Origin: Panax quinquefolius
Lineage: Eukaryota > Streptophyta > Magnoliopsida > Apiales > Araliaceae
DNA: 64,000 nt
Assembly (NCBI GenBank): GCA_020205615.1
Contig: CM035166.1
Location: forward strand, 86,446,862 to 86,510,861
Reading direction: 5' to 3'
The notes beneath the pieces were generated by a model. The model was not told where the DNA came from. It was given only the letters and a program-made list of their open reading frames with translations, and did not search any database. Below, piece after piece: positions 8,987-20,930 of this stretch; positions within the stretch are counted from its first letter, which is position 1; each line of letters opens with the position of its first letter. Made by a program: the position numbers and the translations under genes.

Positions 8987-11478
8987 TGTGACGCCCCCAA
9001 AATAGGTATACAACACTCATTCTGAGTCGCCAAATACATGGTACAGAAAGCAAACTACAACTTCAATAATACAATTGTCGTGCAAAATACGACAACACAT
9101 ACTGTGAGTTTAAATACAAATAGTGTCTTCTAGACAATATCCACCCTCAAATAAGTCCTCATTACAATTATTCAAACACTATTTTACAGAAATAGTGAGG
9201 ACTGCTAAAATATTTTTCTAGAACCATCACTCCATACCCCGACTAGATCCTATTATGTTCTCACCTCCTGAGAAGAAAAATGGAACAAAAAGGAAAAGGG
9301 TGAGCTCAACTAGCCCAGTAAAGATTATTATGACTAAGATAATATACAACAATTTATCATTAGTCTTCAACAGGGAAAAATCTGATAAAATATAATAGAC
9401 AACAAGTTTTAGATCAACAACTGCAGCGGAAACAACAATCCATTAAAAGAGTCAAGTAGAGAATGAGTTCTACTATCTTCTAAGATTTAAAAGTCCATCA
9501 TATATTTTATCCCTGTAACAACAATCAATATACATCTTTAATCAAATATTCATCTTTCCACTACAGGCCAAAAATATTCATTTATATCACCAGTTGGTCA
9601 TGTTCATCTCAACACCTGTTCATCTTTGCACCACGGGCCAAAGATATTCATCAGTTAATCATTCATCTTTGCACTACAGACCAAAGATATTTAGTAACAT
9701 CATCATTTAAGACTGAGGATGATGAATATTTTTTTAAAGAAAACGAATCCAGTGAGACAGAAGGACAAATAGTAGGGATTCGTATAACAGTTTATCCAAG
9801 ATCAATAATACTTCATAATAACCAATTCTGAAGTAGAATTCAAAAATAAAGATCAAAACATGGATACTATCAAAGATAGTAACCATAATAGACATCTTGG
9901 ACAAAAAGGAAAATTTTCATTTTTCTAATGAATAGTCCAGATTCGTGAATAGTGCCGTATACGTGAATAGTAACCCCGACACAAAAAGTTCCAAATTTGA
10001 GAAAAAGTTTAAACCAATATTTTGGCATAATGATATCGAAAGAAATAATATCATTACGAAGAAAATAACATCCCTTACCTCAAACGAACAGTACTTCTGA
10101 TCGGAATATCGGATATGAGGCTGAATGAAACTTGTGCTGAATAGCAACTCTCAAAGTATCAAAATACTCACAAAATACGCCAATAATATAGAGAGAGAAA
10201 GAGAAAACTTGTTTACGGTGTGATTTTCAATTCTAACTTAGCCCTCTATTTATAGGAAAATGTTAGCACGCCGAAGCAGACTTGACCTGCAACCTGATGG
10301 CTTTACCTGCTACTATTCCCACCCACCACATTTGAATAAAAATTTTAGCACATTTCTCACCAACCAAAAGTGGGGCCCACCAATTCTAAAATTTTCCACC
10401 AAAATGATAAATTCCAAAACTTCAACCATTTCTGAACCAGTCACCTCTTAAAATCCATAACAAATCATATGTTCATTTTTAACGGTTCAAAATTTGTGGA
10501 CATATACTCAACTTATATATGAATAAAATATCCAAAAATCACAATGATCCAACGGTTGGATTAAAAATTATAACTCACGCAATATATCTCAAAAACACTA
10601 GTTTAATTTTTAATACCTCCATTCCGACAAAAATACTGATAAAACACCTCAACATTAAGTCCTTCATTTTTAACCACAATAAATATATCCAACATTTATA
10701 TCCAGATAAATTAAATATTTTCTTATCATATGAATCAATAATTAATTATTCACAAATAATATTACAGAATCACATTTATGACAACCAGTAGTTCCCAAGA
10801 AAGAGGGGCTTTCAATAAGGATTTCTCCATCTTGGCGCGCGTAATTAGGGTGACCAAACCTATCCTCGATGTAACTTTCTAGACATCGCTAATAATGCTA
10901 TCTACTAATATTATTCAAATAATATGAATTATTGATCCGATAATGGAAAAACATCATGCAAATGACAATTATGAAACAACAATAATATAAAATATCAACG
11001 TAGCAATTATTGAATCAATAAAATAAAATATTGAGCAAGAACTCATCGTAACAATTATTGAGTAGTGCCTTCACGCAAGGATCAATAATTCAAAAAATCT
11101 TCGTGCAATACCGTGCTAGCGCAATGCAACCACGCCAGACATCGTATTTTAACCACCAGGTATTCCAACAGTGTTAACGGTAAAAATTACGCCGTTATTT
11201 ATAAAACTCAAACTTTGTCATTTTCTTCATCCGACAGTTATCCGTTATGGGGCCCACAAATGGCTGCATCGTCGTACGAATATTCCCCGAAAGAAAGAAT
11301 ATTCCACGACCAAATGAATATTCTCCGACACAATGAATATTTTATAACCACTTGCTTATTTTGCAAAATTTGCACATTTTACCCACAACCAAAACATTAT
11401 ATCAAATTAACTCCATATTATTTCAAGATAATAAATAGAGAAAATTCAATTTTATTTATAATAAGTTGGGGTCTTACA
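8987..11478 (-). repeat. 3' LTR of the Tekay element
   Basis: The LTR is 2492 bp and bounded by TG..CA on the minus strand. A TATA box (TATAAATA on minus) lies at 10247-10254. It is followed downstream by three hairpin repeats at 9551-9690 (CATCTTTG..CAAAGAT) and a GTGAATAGT motif near 9945-9970. It is very similar to 31563-34072, with scattered substitutions and small indels. Apparent ORFs inside it are chance frames. Confidence 0.93.
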
Positions 11479-11491
11479 ACCTCCCCTTCTT
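11479..11491 (-). other. Polypurine tract of the Tekay element
   Basis: The minus strand reads AAGAAGGGGAGGT immediately before the LTR start TGTAAGACCCC. It primes plus-strand DNA synthesis in reverse transcription. Confidence 0.85.
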
Positions 11492-11828
11492 ATGAAATTT
11501 CGTCCTCGAAATTGACGCATGTACCTGGTGTTTCAAAAAGGTGAGTGTACCTCGCTTTCATTTCCGATTCCAACTCCCAGGTCATTTCCTCAATAGCATG
11601 GTTCCTCCACAAAACCTTAATTTTTGGTATAACCTTGGTGCATAAGACATGCTCTTTCCTATCCAAGATCTTAACAAGTACCTCCTCGTACGTTAAATCT
11701 TCGGCTATCTCGTCTGGTTCTAATGCAATAATGTGGTTAGGGTCTTTCACATATTTACGAAGCATGGATATGTGAAAAACATTATGAACACGAGACATAC
11801 TTGGAGGTAATGCGAGTCTATAGGCCAC
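11490..11828 (-). pseudogene. Tekay integrase C terminus with chromodomain-like segment
   Basis: The frame reads VHNVFHISMLRKYV, then about 60 residues on KVLWRNHAIEEMTWELE. The latter is the chromodomain-type tail of Tekay/Del integrases, thought to steer integration to marked chromatin. It ends NFEDEIS about 10 bases before the PPT, matching the usual compact 3' end of the lineage. It is separated from the integrase core upstream by a break near 11830-11868, so the polyprotein is interrupted. Confidence 0.85.
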
Positions 11829-11867
11829 ATTTTCTATTTGGTCAAGAATCTCAAATGGACCAACAAA

Positions 11868-12902
11868 TCATGGATTGAGCTTTCCTCTCTTCCCAAATCT
11901 TGTAACTCCCTTCCATGGAGCAATACGTAACAGTACATGATCTCCAATAATAAATTCCACGTCCTTTCGATGAAGATCAACATAACTTTTTTGTCGATCC
12001 TGTGAGGTTTGAATACGTTGACGAATTATTTGGATCTTTTCTGTAGTCATGCGTACTAATTCTGGTCCCAACAATGTTGCTTCTCCCACCTCGTCCCAGC
12101 ATACTGGAGAACGACACTTTCGCCCATACAAGGCTTCAAATGGAGCCATACATATATTTGCCTGATAACTGTTGTTGTAAGAGAATTCCACCAGTGGCAA
12201 GTACTTATCCCAACTTCCTTTGATATCTAGAACACAGAGTCTTAATAGATCTTCAAGGGTTTGAATAGTTCTTTCCGATTGCCCGTCCGTTTGAGGATGG
12301 TATCTTTGAACTAAATCAGAATCTGCGCTCCATAGCTTTAAGCTAACCCAAAATTGTGAAGTGAATTTTGGGTCACGATCCGAAACTATGGATACTGGCA
12401 TGCCATGCAATCTTATAATCTCATTCACGTACATACGAGCAAGACGTTCAAGGAAATAAGTCTCACGTATCGGCAAGAAATGAGCAGACTTGGTTAATCT
12501 ATCAACAATAACCCAAATCGCATCTATGCCTTGAGAAACATTGGGAAGACCTGTAACGAAATCCATGGTAATGTGTTCCCACTTCCATTTTGGAATCTCA
12601 AGTGGTTGTAATGGACCCTTTGGCACTTGATGCTCCGCCTTTACACGTTGACAGGTTAAACACCTCGAGGTAAACTCCGCGATCTCTCTCTTCATATTGT
12701 TCCACCAAAATGTGTGTCGAATATTATGATACATTTTGGTACTCCCAAGATGGATTGCAAACGATGTGTTGTGTGCCTCCGTCATAATTCTATGCTTCAA
12801 GTTAGAATCGTTAGGAACACAAAGTCTGGAGTTGAATTGAAGTATTCCTTCTTCATCGATTCTTGCTTCTGGAATAGCACCTTCTTGCACTTTCTTCTTC
12901 AT
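11868..12902 (-). pseudogene. Ty3/gypsy integrase (zinc-binding and catalytic core)
   Basis: This integrase domain inserts the element cDNA. Zinc-binding HHCC: H and H around residues 44-52 and CLTCQ at about 83. Catalytic D,D,E: MDFVTGLP at about 114, VSDRDPKF at about 174 and TDGQSERTIQ at about 207-214. All three acidic residues are visible. GDHVLLRIAPWKGV, a GPY/F-like linker, is near the C terminus. The open frame of 344 codons is continuous with RNase H upstream through a short overlap in another frame at 12853-12902. That implies a frameshift between the RNase H and integrase segments. Confidence 0.9.
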
Positions 12903-14252
12903 AATGATCGGCCTGTGTCCATTGCTGGAGAGCAGCTTTAACTTTATCGATTAAAGTCGGTTCTACTCGTATATTCGCCATCATCACATGGGTCCCTGGA
13001 TTCTTTAACTCAATCTCTATTCTTTGTAAATCGTACAAAATGGGTTTTTGTGTTAACAACATTGCACTTGTACCCGCATACGATCTTCTACTCAATGCGT
13101 CAGCTACTACGTTTACTTTTCTAGGATGGTATTGAATGGTATGATCGTAATCTTTCAACAGCTCGAGCCAACGTCGTTGCCGCATGTTGAGTTCCTTTTG
13201 GGTGAAGAAGTATTTGAGGCTTTTATGATCCGTATAGATCTCCACTTTCTCCCCATACAGGTAGTGTCTCCAGATTTTCAACGCGAAAACGACTGCTGCC
13301 AACTCTAGATCATGAGTAGGATAATTTCTCTCATATTCTTTGAGTTGTCGTGATGCATAGGCTATGACTTTCCCATGTTGCATGAGAACACATCCTAACC
13401 CTTTGCCTGAAGCATCGCTGTATATAAAAAATCCATTCGAACCAGATGGTATTGCCAGAACAGGTGCCGAAATGAGTCTCATCTTGAGTTCTTGGAAACT
13501 CTTCTCGCAATCCTCGCTCCAACCGAATTTTGTATCTTTACGAGTCAGCTGAGTTAACGGAGTAGCGATTCGAGAAAATCCTTCCACGAATCTCCGATAA
13601 TAACTTGCTAAGCCCGGAAAGCTACGCACTTCGGTCATCGACTTCGGTTGCTCCCAACTTTGTATTGCTTCAATCTTTGCCAGGTCAACAGATACTCCAT
13701 GTTTTGACACCACATGCCCAAGGAATGCTACTTTCTCAAGCCAAAACTCGCATTTCTTCAGCTTGGCATATAGCTTGTTTTCACGAAGCATTTCAAGTAT
13801 CAGCTTCAAATGGTGCTCATGATCTTCACAGCTTTTGGAATAGATGAGGATGTCATCAATAAAGACAACAACGAACTGATCCAAATATTCCTTGAATACA
13901 CGGTTCATCATATCCATGAAAGCAGCAGGAGCATTAGTCAATCCAAAAGACATGACTAAGAATTCATAATGCCCGCATCGAAGAGTTTTGAAGGCGGTCT
14001 TTGGAATATCCTCGCTTTTAATCTTTGGTGATGATATCCGTAGCGAAGATCGATCTTTGAAAAGAATTGTGCTCCTTGCAACTGGTCAAATAGGTCATCA
14101 ATGCGAGGTAGCGGATACCTATTCTTGATGGTGACATGGTTCAATTCTTGGTAGTTAATACAAAGTCGCATACTCTCGTCTTTCTTCTTTACGAATAAAA
14201 CAGGAGAACCCCAAGGAGATGTACTAGGACGAATGAAATCGATGTCTAACAA
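12853..14252 (-). pseudogene. Ty3/gypsy reverse transcriptase and RNase H
   Basis: The RT N-terminal part (13956-14252) includes [20 protein letters not shown] and [17 protein letters not shown]. The frame breaks near 13960-14030. RT then resumes with [17 protein letters not shown] and the catalytic FIDDILIYS at 13846-13863. RNase H follows from about 13440 ([12 protein letters not shown]) through [10 protein letters not shown] to ADALSRR at about 13090. The YxDD-type aspartates and the RNase H first aspartate are present. A frameshift in the RT fingers prevents a full polyprotein. The trailing part of the frame (12853-13080) is the linker to integrase. Confidence 0.9.
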
Positions 14253-14268
14253 TTCCTGTAGTTGGACT

Positions 14269-15719
14269 TTAACTCCTGAAGTTCAATAGGAACCATTCGA
14301 TATGGGGTTTTGTACCCGGTTCAAGCTCAATAAAGAATTCAACATCACGTTCTGGGGGTAGACCAGGAAGTTCTTCAGGAAATTCTCTAACAACAAAAAT
14401 ATTATTCAAATATGACTTGTCTTTGTTCAAATCCATAACATGGGCTAAGAAAGCTTGACATCCATTTTTCAATAAACGAATAGCTTTATGGCTTGATATG
14501 ACAGTGACTGATTTTAGTGGTTTAGTTGTTTGAATTCGTATGACAAGTTGGTTAGGAATATGAAAACTAACAACCTTACGAAAATAATCAATTTTGGTAT
14601 GATGAGTAGTTAACCAATAAATTCCTAAAATCACATCAAAAGCAAGTATCTTTAAAGAGATAAGATCAACAGGTAATGTGATGGTGCCAACTTGGATTAA
14701 GTAAGATTTATAAAAATTGGACGTAACGAAAGTTTCTCCTAACGGAGTCTCCACCGATAAATCAAAGTCTAATTTCTCCGAAGTCAAGTTTAAACGTTGA
14801 GCACAAGCAGGAGATATAAAAGAATGGGTAGAACCGGTATCTAGTAAGGTATAAACTTCGCAAGAATTCAAGATTAGCTTACCCGTGATCACCTCGTTCG
14901 AGTTCCTCACGTTTTGGCCAGTCACGACAAACGCTCTTCCAGGAACCGCTGATTTCGACTTATCCAGGACAGCTTTTGGAGTTACCATCCCTGCTGAACT
15001 TTGTTTTGCTACAGAACAGTCTCGAGCTATATGGCCCTCCTTTCCATAGTTATAACATACCTTGGATTGTTGTGGACAGTTTGGACTGATATGTCCCTCT
15101 TTCCCGCATTTATAACACACGACCGGTGGTCGTTCTCCTCCCCTAGAATTTGTTGTTGGTGTTGGTGTTGATGTCTTACCATCATTATTGAATCTCCTCT
15201 TTTTGAAATTTCCACTTAACTCACCTCTTCTATTATCATGGCCATGATGACCACCCGAGTGGTTACCGCCTTTGTTCGTATTTTTCCTCCTCATTTGGTT
15301 ATCATCGCTCGATGATCATTTGTCACCAAGGTATGACCACTGGTTGTGGTCCCTCGGTTGAACATACTCACTATCTCGCTCTAATAATTGAGCCCTGTTG
15401 ACAACATCTGAATACAGAGAAAATTTATGAGAGATAAGGTATTAACGAATCTCGGGTTTTAGACCTCTCAGAAACATCCTTGTCATTCGTTCCACATTCT
15501 CTACCAAATGAGGTGCAAACCTGGATAACTCAGCGAACTTTGCCTCGTACTGGTACATCGTTATGTTGTTTTGTTCCAGTCTGATAAAATCTACCTCCTT
15601 CATATGACGAATACTTTCAGGAAAGTACTTGTCATTGAATAGTTTCTGAAACGTTTCCCAAGACATGTTGAGTGCGGCAGGCTGGGTACGCTTCACAGAC
15701 TCCCACCAGTAGTAAGCCT
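14269..15719 (-). pseudogene. Tekay gag (3' part), zinc knuckles and aspartic protease
   Basis: The segment 15442-15719 carries the retrotransposon gag fold (YYWWESVKRTQPAALNMSWE, then FPESIRHMKEVDFIRLEQNN). It begins exactly where the SIRE insertion ends; its 5' half is at 30980-31376. The 14269-15294 frame holds a zinc knuckle [14 protein letters not shown] and a second knuckle with Tyr replacing the second Cys ([14 protein letters not shown]). The protease motif [12 protein letters not shown] is at about 14810-14850 with catalytic DTG. Stops and frame changes occur between 15294 and 15442 and after about 14270. Confidence 0.88.
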
Positions 15720-17229
15720 TGTTGGGAGAATGCATATTATGATTTGATGTTTTAATGTATATGTTCATGATTATTTGTAAGGTCCTTAAATGAATATATG
15801 TACAAGGACTTAGTGATAGATCAAAGTTGTTAGGTTGATCTAATCTTTCAACATGTACCATTCTGATAAAGAATGTATAAATAGAAAGATCAAAACTGTT
15901 AGGTTGATCTTAAGATGTAGTAAATTAGTCTTGAAGAAATTGTAGTGCATCAATCTGATCAACATTGCAGGAGTCAAGGCAGAAAACGTAGAGCCTGAAG
16001 ATCATAGTGTGCCTGCCTTGAAGGGGACTCCTCGTAAATCGTAGAGTGGTCCCAACGTTTGCCTAGCCAACTCCACGATCGCAGTACGCTAAAGGAAACA
16101 TGAACTTTACAAGTCAACAATCGTAGTGTGCTCTCGGGAACGTAGAGTCAACAACACGAGCAAGTGAAGATCGTAGTGTGCAATGATGTCAAAGACGCTA
16201 CGATCTAAATTGTAGAACACCACAATCCAAATCGTAGAGCATCATCATCTCTCCCCACGTCGAGGAAAAAACGCCGAGCCTCGTGATCCGTGGTTTTCAA
16301 CAAGTGAGGAATGGATCCCGAGATCTTTGCAAAGGTGCTCATCAGTCCAAGAATATATGAAATATCCTTAGTATGCAACAAAGAAGCGTATTGAAGAAGC
16401 TAAGGATAGTACTATGGGTAAGAGGGACAAAACACCTTTTCAGGTGGTAGGTGAGAAAGCAGCCTGCAGTGTCAGTGGGCCAGAATGCAGAATTCAGAAG
16501 ATGTGCATAAATGTCTCCATCATAGTACATAAAGTTCAGACGCATTTAATGCCACAACGGATGGATCCAACAGATAGTTTTCAACATCACATATATACAG
16601 ATCAGACAGATGAGAGAGAATAAGGTAAGCATAAAACAAACAACATGAACATCTCTCTCAAGCTCAACTGTACTATCTGAGATATTGTAAAGCTTGCTCA
16701 GCTACTCAGTTTTTTAGAACAAGTGCTTACACAGCGACTGAGTAGCAACCATCAAGAACACAACATTATCAATCAACTGAAGAAGAGTACCAAGTCTGTT
16801 GGACTTGAAGAGTTAGTAGTGAACTGTAAGAAAGCCAAGTCTGCTGGACTTGAAGAGTTCAAGAGTGAACTAAGAAGTTCCTGGATCATTTGGTGCAGAA
16901 GGAATCTGTGTGATTCGTGAAGTTGTAATGAGACATCCTTAGTGGATATCCTACTCGTTGAGTAGAAGAGTGGACTAGGAGCTTTAAGTGCTCTGAACCA
17001 CTTAAAACGACTGTGTCACTTACATTCACATCATAACTGCTATAACTGTTATAACTGCCATAACTGCTTCACCCTTATTACTCCAGTGCTTGGTAAAGAA
17101 GATTAAAACTAATATTAATTCCGCTAAGTTTTAATCACTATCAAAGAACTAGTTTAAAAAGAAAAGATTTTTAAATATCTATCCAACCCCCCCCTTCTAG
17201 ATAACTATTGTGTCAACTAGGAACAAACA
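15720..17229 (+). repeat. 5' LTR of the SIRE-type element
   Basis: 1510 bp. TATAAATA lies at 15876-15883, about 160 bp from the LTR start, so U3 is short and most of the LTR is transcribed. Between 15989 and 16230 there are about nine copies of a (A)TCGTAG(A/T)GTG-type motif. The last part is T- and C-rich (CCCCCCCC at 17187-17194). Confidence 0.93.
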
Positions 17230-17231
17230 AT

Positions 17232-17243
17232 TGGTATCAGAGC
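17232..17243 (+). other. Primer binding site (tRNA-iMet)
   Basis: TGGTATCAGAGC lies two bases after the LTR end. It is complementary to the 3' end of plant initiator tRNA-Met. Confidence 0.95.
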
Positions 17244-17281
17244 AGGTTCTATTTTACAGCTTACATGCTTTAGTAGATCCA

Positions 17282-18489
17282 ATGGCACTCGTACCAAGCG
17301 AATCCAGGACTGGGGGAGGCAGCAAGCCACCAATGTGCAACAAGGATAAATTTGCTAACTGAAAAATCAGGATGCAAGCATACATGGACTCAATAGATGA
17401 AGATTTATTTGAGACCGTTCAAAATGGGCCCTATATTCCAACCAAGCTTGCACCAACCACTGACGATTCAAACCGTATACAGATCAAAGTTAAATAAGAG
17501 TGGACAGACAACGAAAAGAGAGTTGTCCAACTTGATAAGAAGGCTAAGAACATCATGTTCCAATCCTTAGAGGACGATCTGTTTGAAAATGTTGTAAACA
17601 ACAAAACAGCTAAGGAAGTTTGGGAAGCACTGCTGATTATGCACGAAGGAACTGAAGAAGTCAGAGAGAACAAACAGTCTCTCCTGACACAGCAGTATGA
17701 AATGTTTGCTCATGTGCAAGGAGAAAACGTGACTGCAACCTATGAAAGATTCAATGTTCTACTCCACTCTCTACGAGCTTATGGGAAGATCTATCCTAAC
17801 AAGGATCTAACCATAAAGTTCATGAGATCCCTATCGAGCAGGTGGGATGCAAAGACCACAGCAATAAGAGAATCAAAGAATCTTAATGAGATGACAGTTC
17901 AACAATCTGTATGGAAAATCTCGACCTCATTTAATTGAGGTGACCCTAATGCGCCAAAACCTTATCAGAAGGAAGAAGAAAGGATAAGGGTGTTGCTCTC
18001 AAGGCAAATGAAGGTGTATCAAAAGTCATCACTGAGATTGACTTTGATGATGATGAAGACGATGATGATGACTTTGCTATGCTGGTAAAGAGACTAAGAA
18101 TGTTCATGCGACAAGGCAGAACCGGCAAGCCAAAGAAAGTCAGCAACTACGTCAGCCAGGAACAAATGAATGATTTATGCTACAACTGCAAGAAACCTGG
18201 TCATTTCATTGCCAACTGCAACAAGCCTATCAAAGAAGAACTAAAGAAGAAATCTCATGCAAAGAAAGAATACAAAGGAACCAAGAGGCCTCAGAAAAGA
18301 GACAAAGGCCTGGTTGCCGGAGGATCGTGGAGTGATTCAGATAATGACTCAAATGCAGACTCCGGAGATGAAGAAGAACCACACATGGCCAATCTGTGCT
18401 TAATGGCCAAACATGCAAAGGACAAACAAAGCCTAAACATACATGATGTAAGTCTCAATGAGGTATTTGATTTTATTTTCCTGATGTAG
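17282..18489 (+). pseudogene. SIRE-type gag (capsid region and first zinc knuckle)
   Basis: Starts ATG at 17282 (MALVPSESRTGG), 39 bases after the PBS. In-frame stops occur near 17358 (Trp codon turned TGA) and 17497 (TAA). The copia capsid core then runs open from 17555 to 17935 (KNIMFQSLEDDLFENVVNNK through NLNEMTVQQ). A frameshift near 17940 moves the frame. It continues with an Asp-rich run around 18040-18070 and the zinc knuckle CYNCKKPGHFIANC at about 18178-18219. It binds element RNA in the particle. At least two nonsense changes and one frameshift make it inactive. Confidence 0.88.
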
Positions 18490-19404
18490 ATATAAGTGAC
18501 TTAAGAACTGCTTTGCATGGCATAACCACTGATCTACATCAATACATGAAGTGGTTCAGAGTCTTGTCTAAAGATTATTCACTTCTTCAAGAGGAAAAGA
18601 AGAGAGTTCAAGAAGAGCTTGAAATGTTCTTCTAAGTACCAATCTTCCGCCCAAGCTTGAGGCTGAGAATGAAACTTTAAAACAGACAAACACATTCAAT
18701 GCACAAAGAGAGTCTAAGCTAACCTCTAAAATTGAGGATCTAGAGAAGACTATCTCTACATGGAACAAATCCTCATCATCCATGGACTGCCTGCTTTCTA
18801 GTCAGAGAAGCATATTCAACAGAACAGGTCTAGGCTTTGGGGAATTCATCTCAGAACCTTGTGTGGAAAAGATAATGGAAACTAGCACTAGTAATGCCTC
18901 AAGTTTTGGTAGAGGCATTACCTTTGTGAAATCCTCACATTGGAAGAGCCAGTTCAACCTTGTTCTACTGTTTCTAGTTATATTCAGAGAAGTAAAGGAT
19001 CTCACGCTGGTCTGGGTATCATAAAGGAGAAAAGTAACCCAACCTCTATTCACCAACCTCGAAGAATCGTAGAGTCAAGCAAAACCAACTCTACAAATCA
19101 ACTGGGAAGGTACAGTAGAGGTAAGGCACACTCATCACTATTTATGAAACCTAAGGACACGTGGAAGAAAGAGAATCAGTTTAACAGAAGGTTAACTAAG
19201 GAACCACACAAGTCCAAGTGGAAGATGAATCACCACACACACATATGCATGCATCATAATAGATGTTTCATATGCAATAAAAATGGTCATAGGGCTACAA
19301 AGTGTTATTATAACTCCATGCATGTGAGACCCAAGATTAGACAAATTTGGGTCCCCAAAGGCACTAACAATGAAGGACCCATGCAAATATGGGTACCAAA
19401 ATGA
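18490..19404 (+). pseudogene. SIRE-type gag C-terminal extension with second zinc knuckle
   Basis: Glu/Lys-rich sequence predicted to be coiled coil (around 18560-18780) is followed, in several frames, by a second knuckle CFICNKNGHRATKC at about 19264-19305. IWVPK, a typical pre-protease motif of this lineage, then appears twice. Gag in this lineage is long with two knuckles, so the length is expected. Multiple frameshifts are present. Confidence 0.75.
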
Positions 19405-20658
19405 AGGTTCAAATGTTTTGACAGGAAAAGAGCTCCACGACCTCAACATGGTATCTGGACAGTGGATGCTCAAGGCATATGACAGGGAACAAAGCTCTAC
19501 TATCTAACTATGTAGAAAAGGAGGGTCCCTCAGTCATCTTTGGAGATAACGGCTCGGGCAAGACAAGAGGATTTGGCTCTGCTGGCAATGGTGTAGTATC
19601 TTTCAACAAATTAGCTTATGTGGAAGGACTCCAACACAACCTTCTAAGTATCAGCCAACTCTGCGACAAGGGTCACCAAGTAACATTTCTCAACAACCAA
19701 TGTCTAGTCAGATATTTGAAGACATCTGCCATAAAGCTGACCAAAACAAGAGAAGGAAATGTCTACACAGTAGATCCTGGTCAACTAAGCTCTGATGAGA
19801 CAATATGTTTTCTGGCAAAAGTGTCCGAGGAAATGAGCTGGCTATGGCATAGAAGGTTGTCTCATTTAAACTTCAAAAGCATGTCCAAACTGGAATCAAA
19901 AGACCTCGTAGTTGGTCTACCCAAGTTCAACTTTGTGAAGGAAAGACCATGCAATTCCTGCCAGCTTGGAAAGTAAACCAGAAGCTCATTCAAAAGCAAG
20001 ACTGCCAACTCCATTGACAAACCCCTGCATCTGCTCCACATGGATCTCTTTGGGCCAATCCCAACAACTAGTCTTGGAGGAAAAAGATACTCTCTAGTTA
20101 TAGTCGACGACTACACCAGATTCACATGGGTATTTTTCTTAACCTCAAAGGATGAGACAAGCTCCGAATTAATCAAGATGTTCAGACTGGTGATGAACGA
20201 GAAAGGAGAGAAAATCAAGGCCACAAGGAGTGATCATGGAAGAGAATTCAATTTCTCAGAAATAGACAAGTTCTTCTCAGACAATGGCATCAGTCATAAC
20301 TTCTCAGCTCCACGAACTCCTCAACAAAATGGATTTGTTGAAAGAAAGAACAGAACCCTGATAGAGGCTGGAAGGACTCTACTAAATGCTGAATAAATGC
20401 TCGCTCAATACTTCAAGCGTAAGTCACAACACTGCATGCTACACACAGAAAAGATCATTAATTCACTCTACGATCAAGAAGACACCCTACGAACTGTGGA
20501 AAGGAAGGAAGCCGAATGTCAGCTATTTCCATGTCTTTGGCAGTGCATGCTATATTCTCAACAATGGAAAGCAGTATCTGACAAAATTCCAGCCCAAGTC
20601 AGACGAAGGGATTTTTCTTGGATATGCCATGCACAAAGAAAGCTTATGGGGTGTTTAA
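19405..20658 (+). pseudogene. SIRE-type protease and integrase
   Basis: Protease: WYLDSGCSRHMTGN around 19449-19490 with the DSG catalytic triad, then ISQLCDKGHQVTF. Integrase: WHRRLSHLNF and CNSCQLGK give the HHCC zinc site (about 19845-19973). A stop follows at 19975. The catalytic core has LLHMDLFGPI (D), TRSDHGREFNF (D) and PQQNGFVERKNRTL (E), so the D,D,E set is visible. A stop and frame change near 20393 shift the rest to 20386-20658 (TPYELWKGRKPNVSYFHVFG). These breaks and the downstream solo LTR make pol non-functional. Confidence 0.9.
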
Positions 20659-20930
20659 CAAGAAGACACTGAATGTCGAAGTCTCAATACACATCATCTT
20701 TGATGAAATTGACTTAGACAAAGCAGTGCCTCAAGACACTACGACCGATAGTGCAGATACTACGAATGAAATCGTCGAGCTCAACACTACGATCGTAGTG
20801 CCAGATAGTGAAATCGTAGAGCATGATAATGAAATCGTAGAGAGGTCCATCCATGAAAGCGAGCCTCCACTCCAAGAAGAAGAAATAGACCTTGAAGATT
20901 TAAGACAGGAAGGCATCAGGATAGATGTAC
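20618..20930 (+). pseudogene. SIRE-type integrase-RT linker with repeat motif
   Basis: Linker between the integrase C terminus and RT. It reads FDEIDLDKAVPQD and then a low-complexity acidic stretch with DSAD/EIVE repeats. The DNA here carries several ACTACGATCGTAG-like motifs (20770-20850), the same word that fills the LTR. It is cut at 20930 by the solo LTR and the frame resumes at 23690. Confidence 0.75.

Noticed and set aside
9551..9690. Spaced repeats resembling a short CRISPR array
   Set aside because: Units are irregular, lie in a plant LTR, and spacers are not unique between LTR copies.
10260..11544. Plus-strand frames of 63-143 codons between 10.2 and 11.5 kb
   Set aside because: They lie inside the 3' LTR and partly cross the PPT. 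Copies in the other LTR are not conserved as frames.
12714..13847. Plus-strand frames of 60-80 codons
   Set aside because: Shadows of the minus-strand Tekay pol, which has clear integrase and RT motifs.
15720..15861. N-terminal part of a 139-codon minus-strand frame joining LTR to gag
   Set aside because: The first residues translate the SIRE LTR. The true gag portion starts at 15719.
17187..17194. Poly-C run as a G-quadruplex
   Set aside because: A single run at the LTR end; four separate G-tracts are not present.
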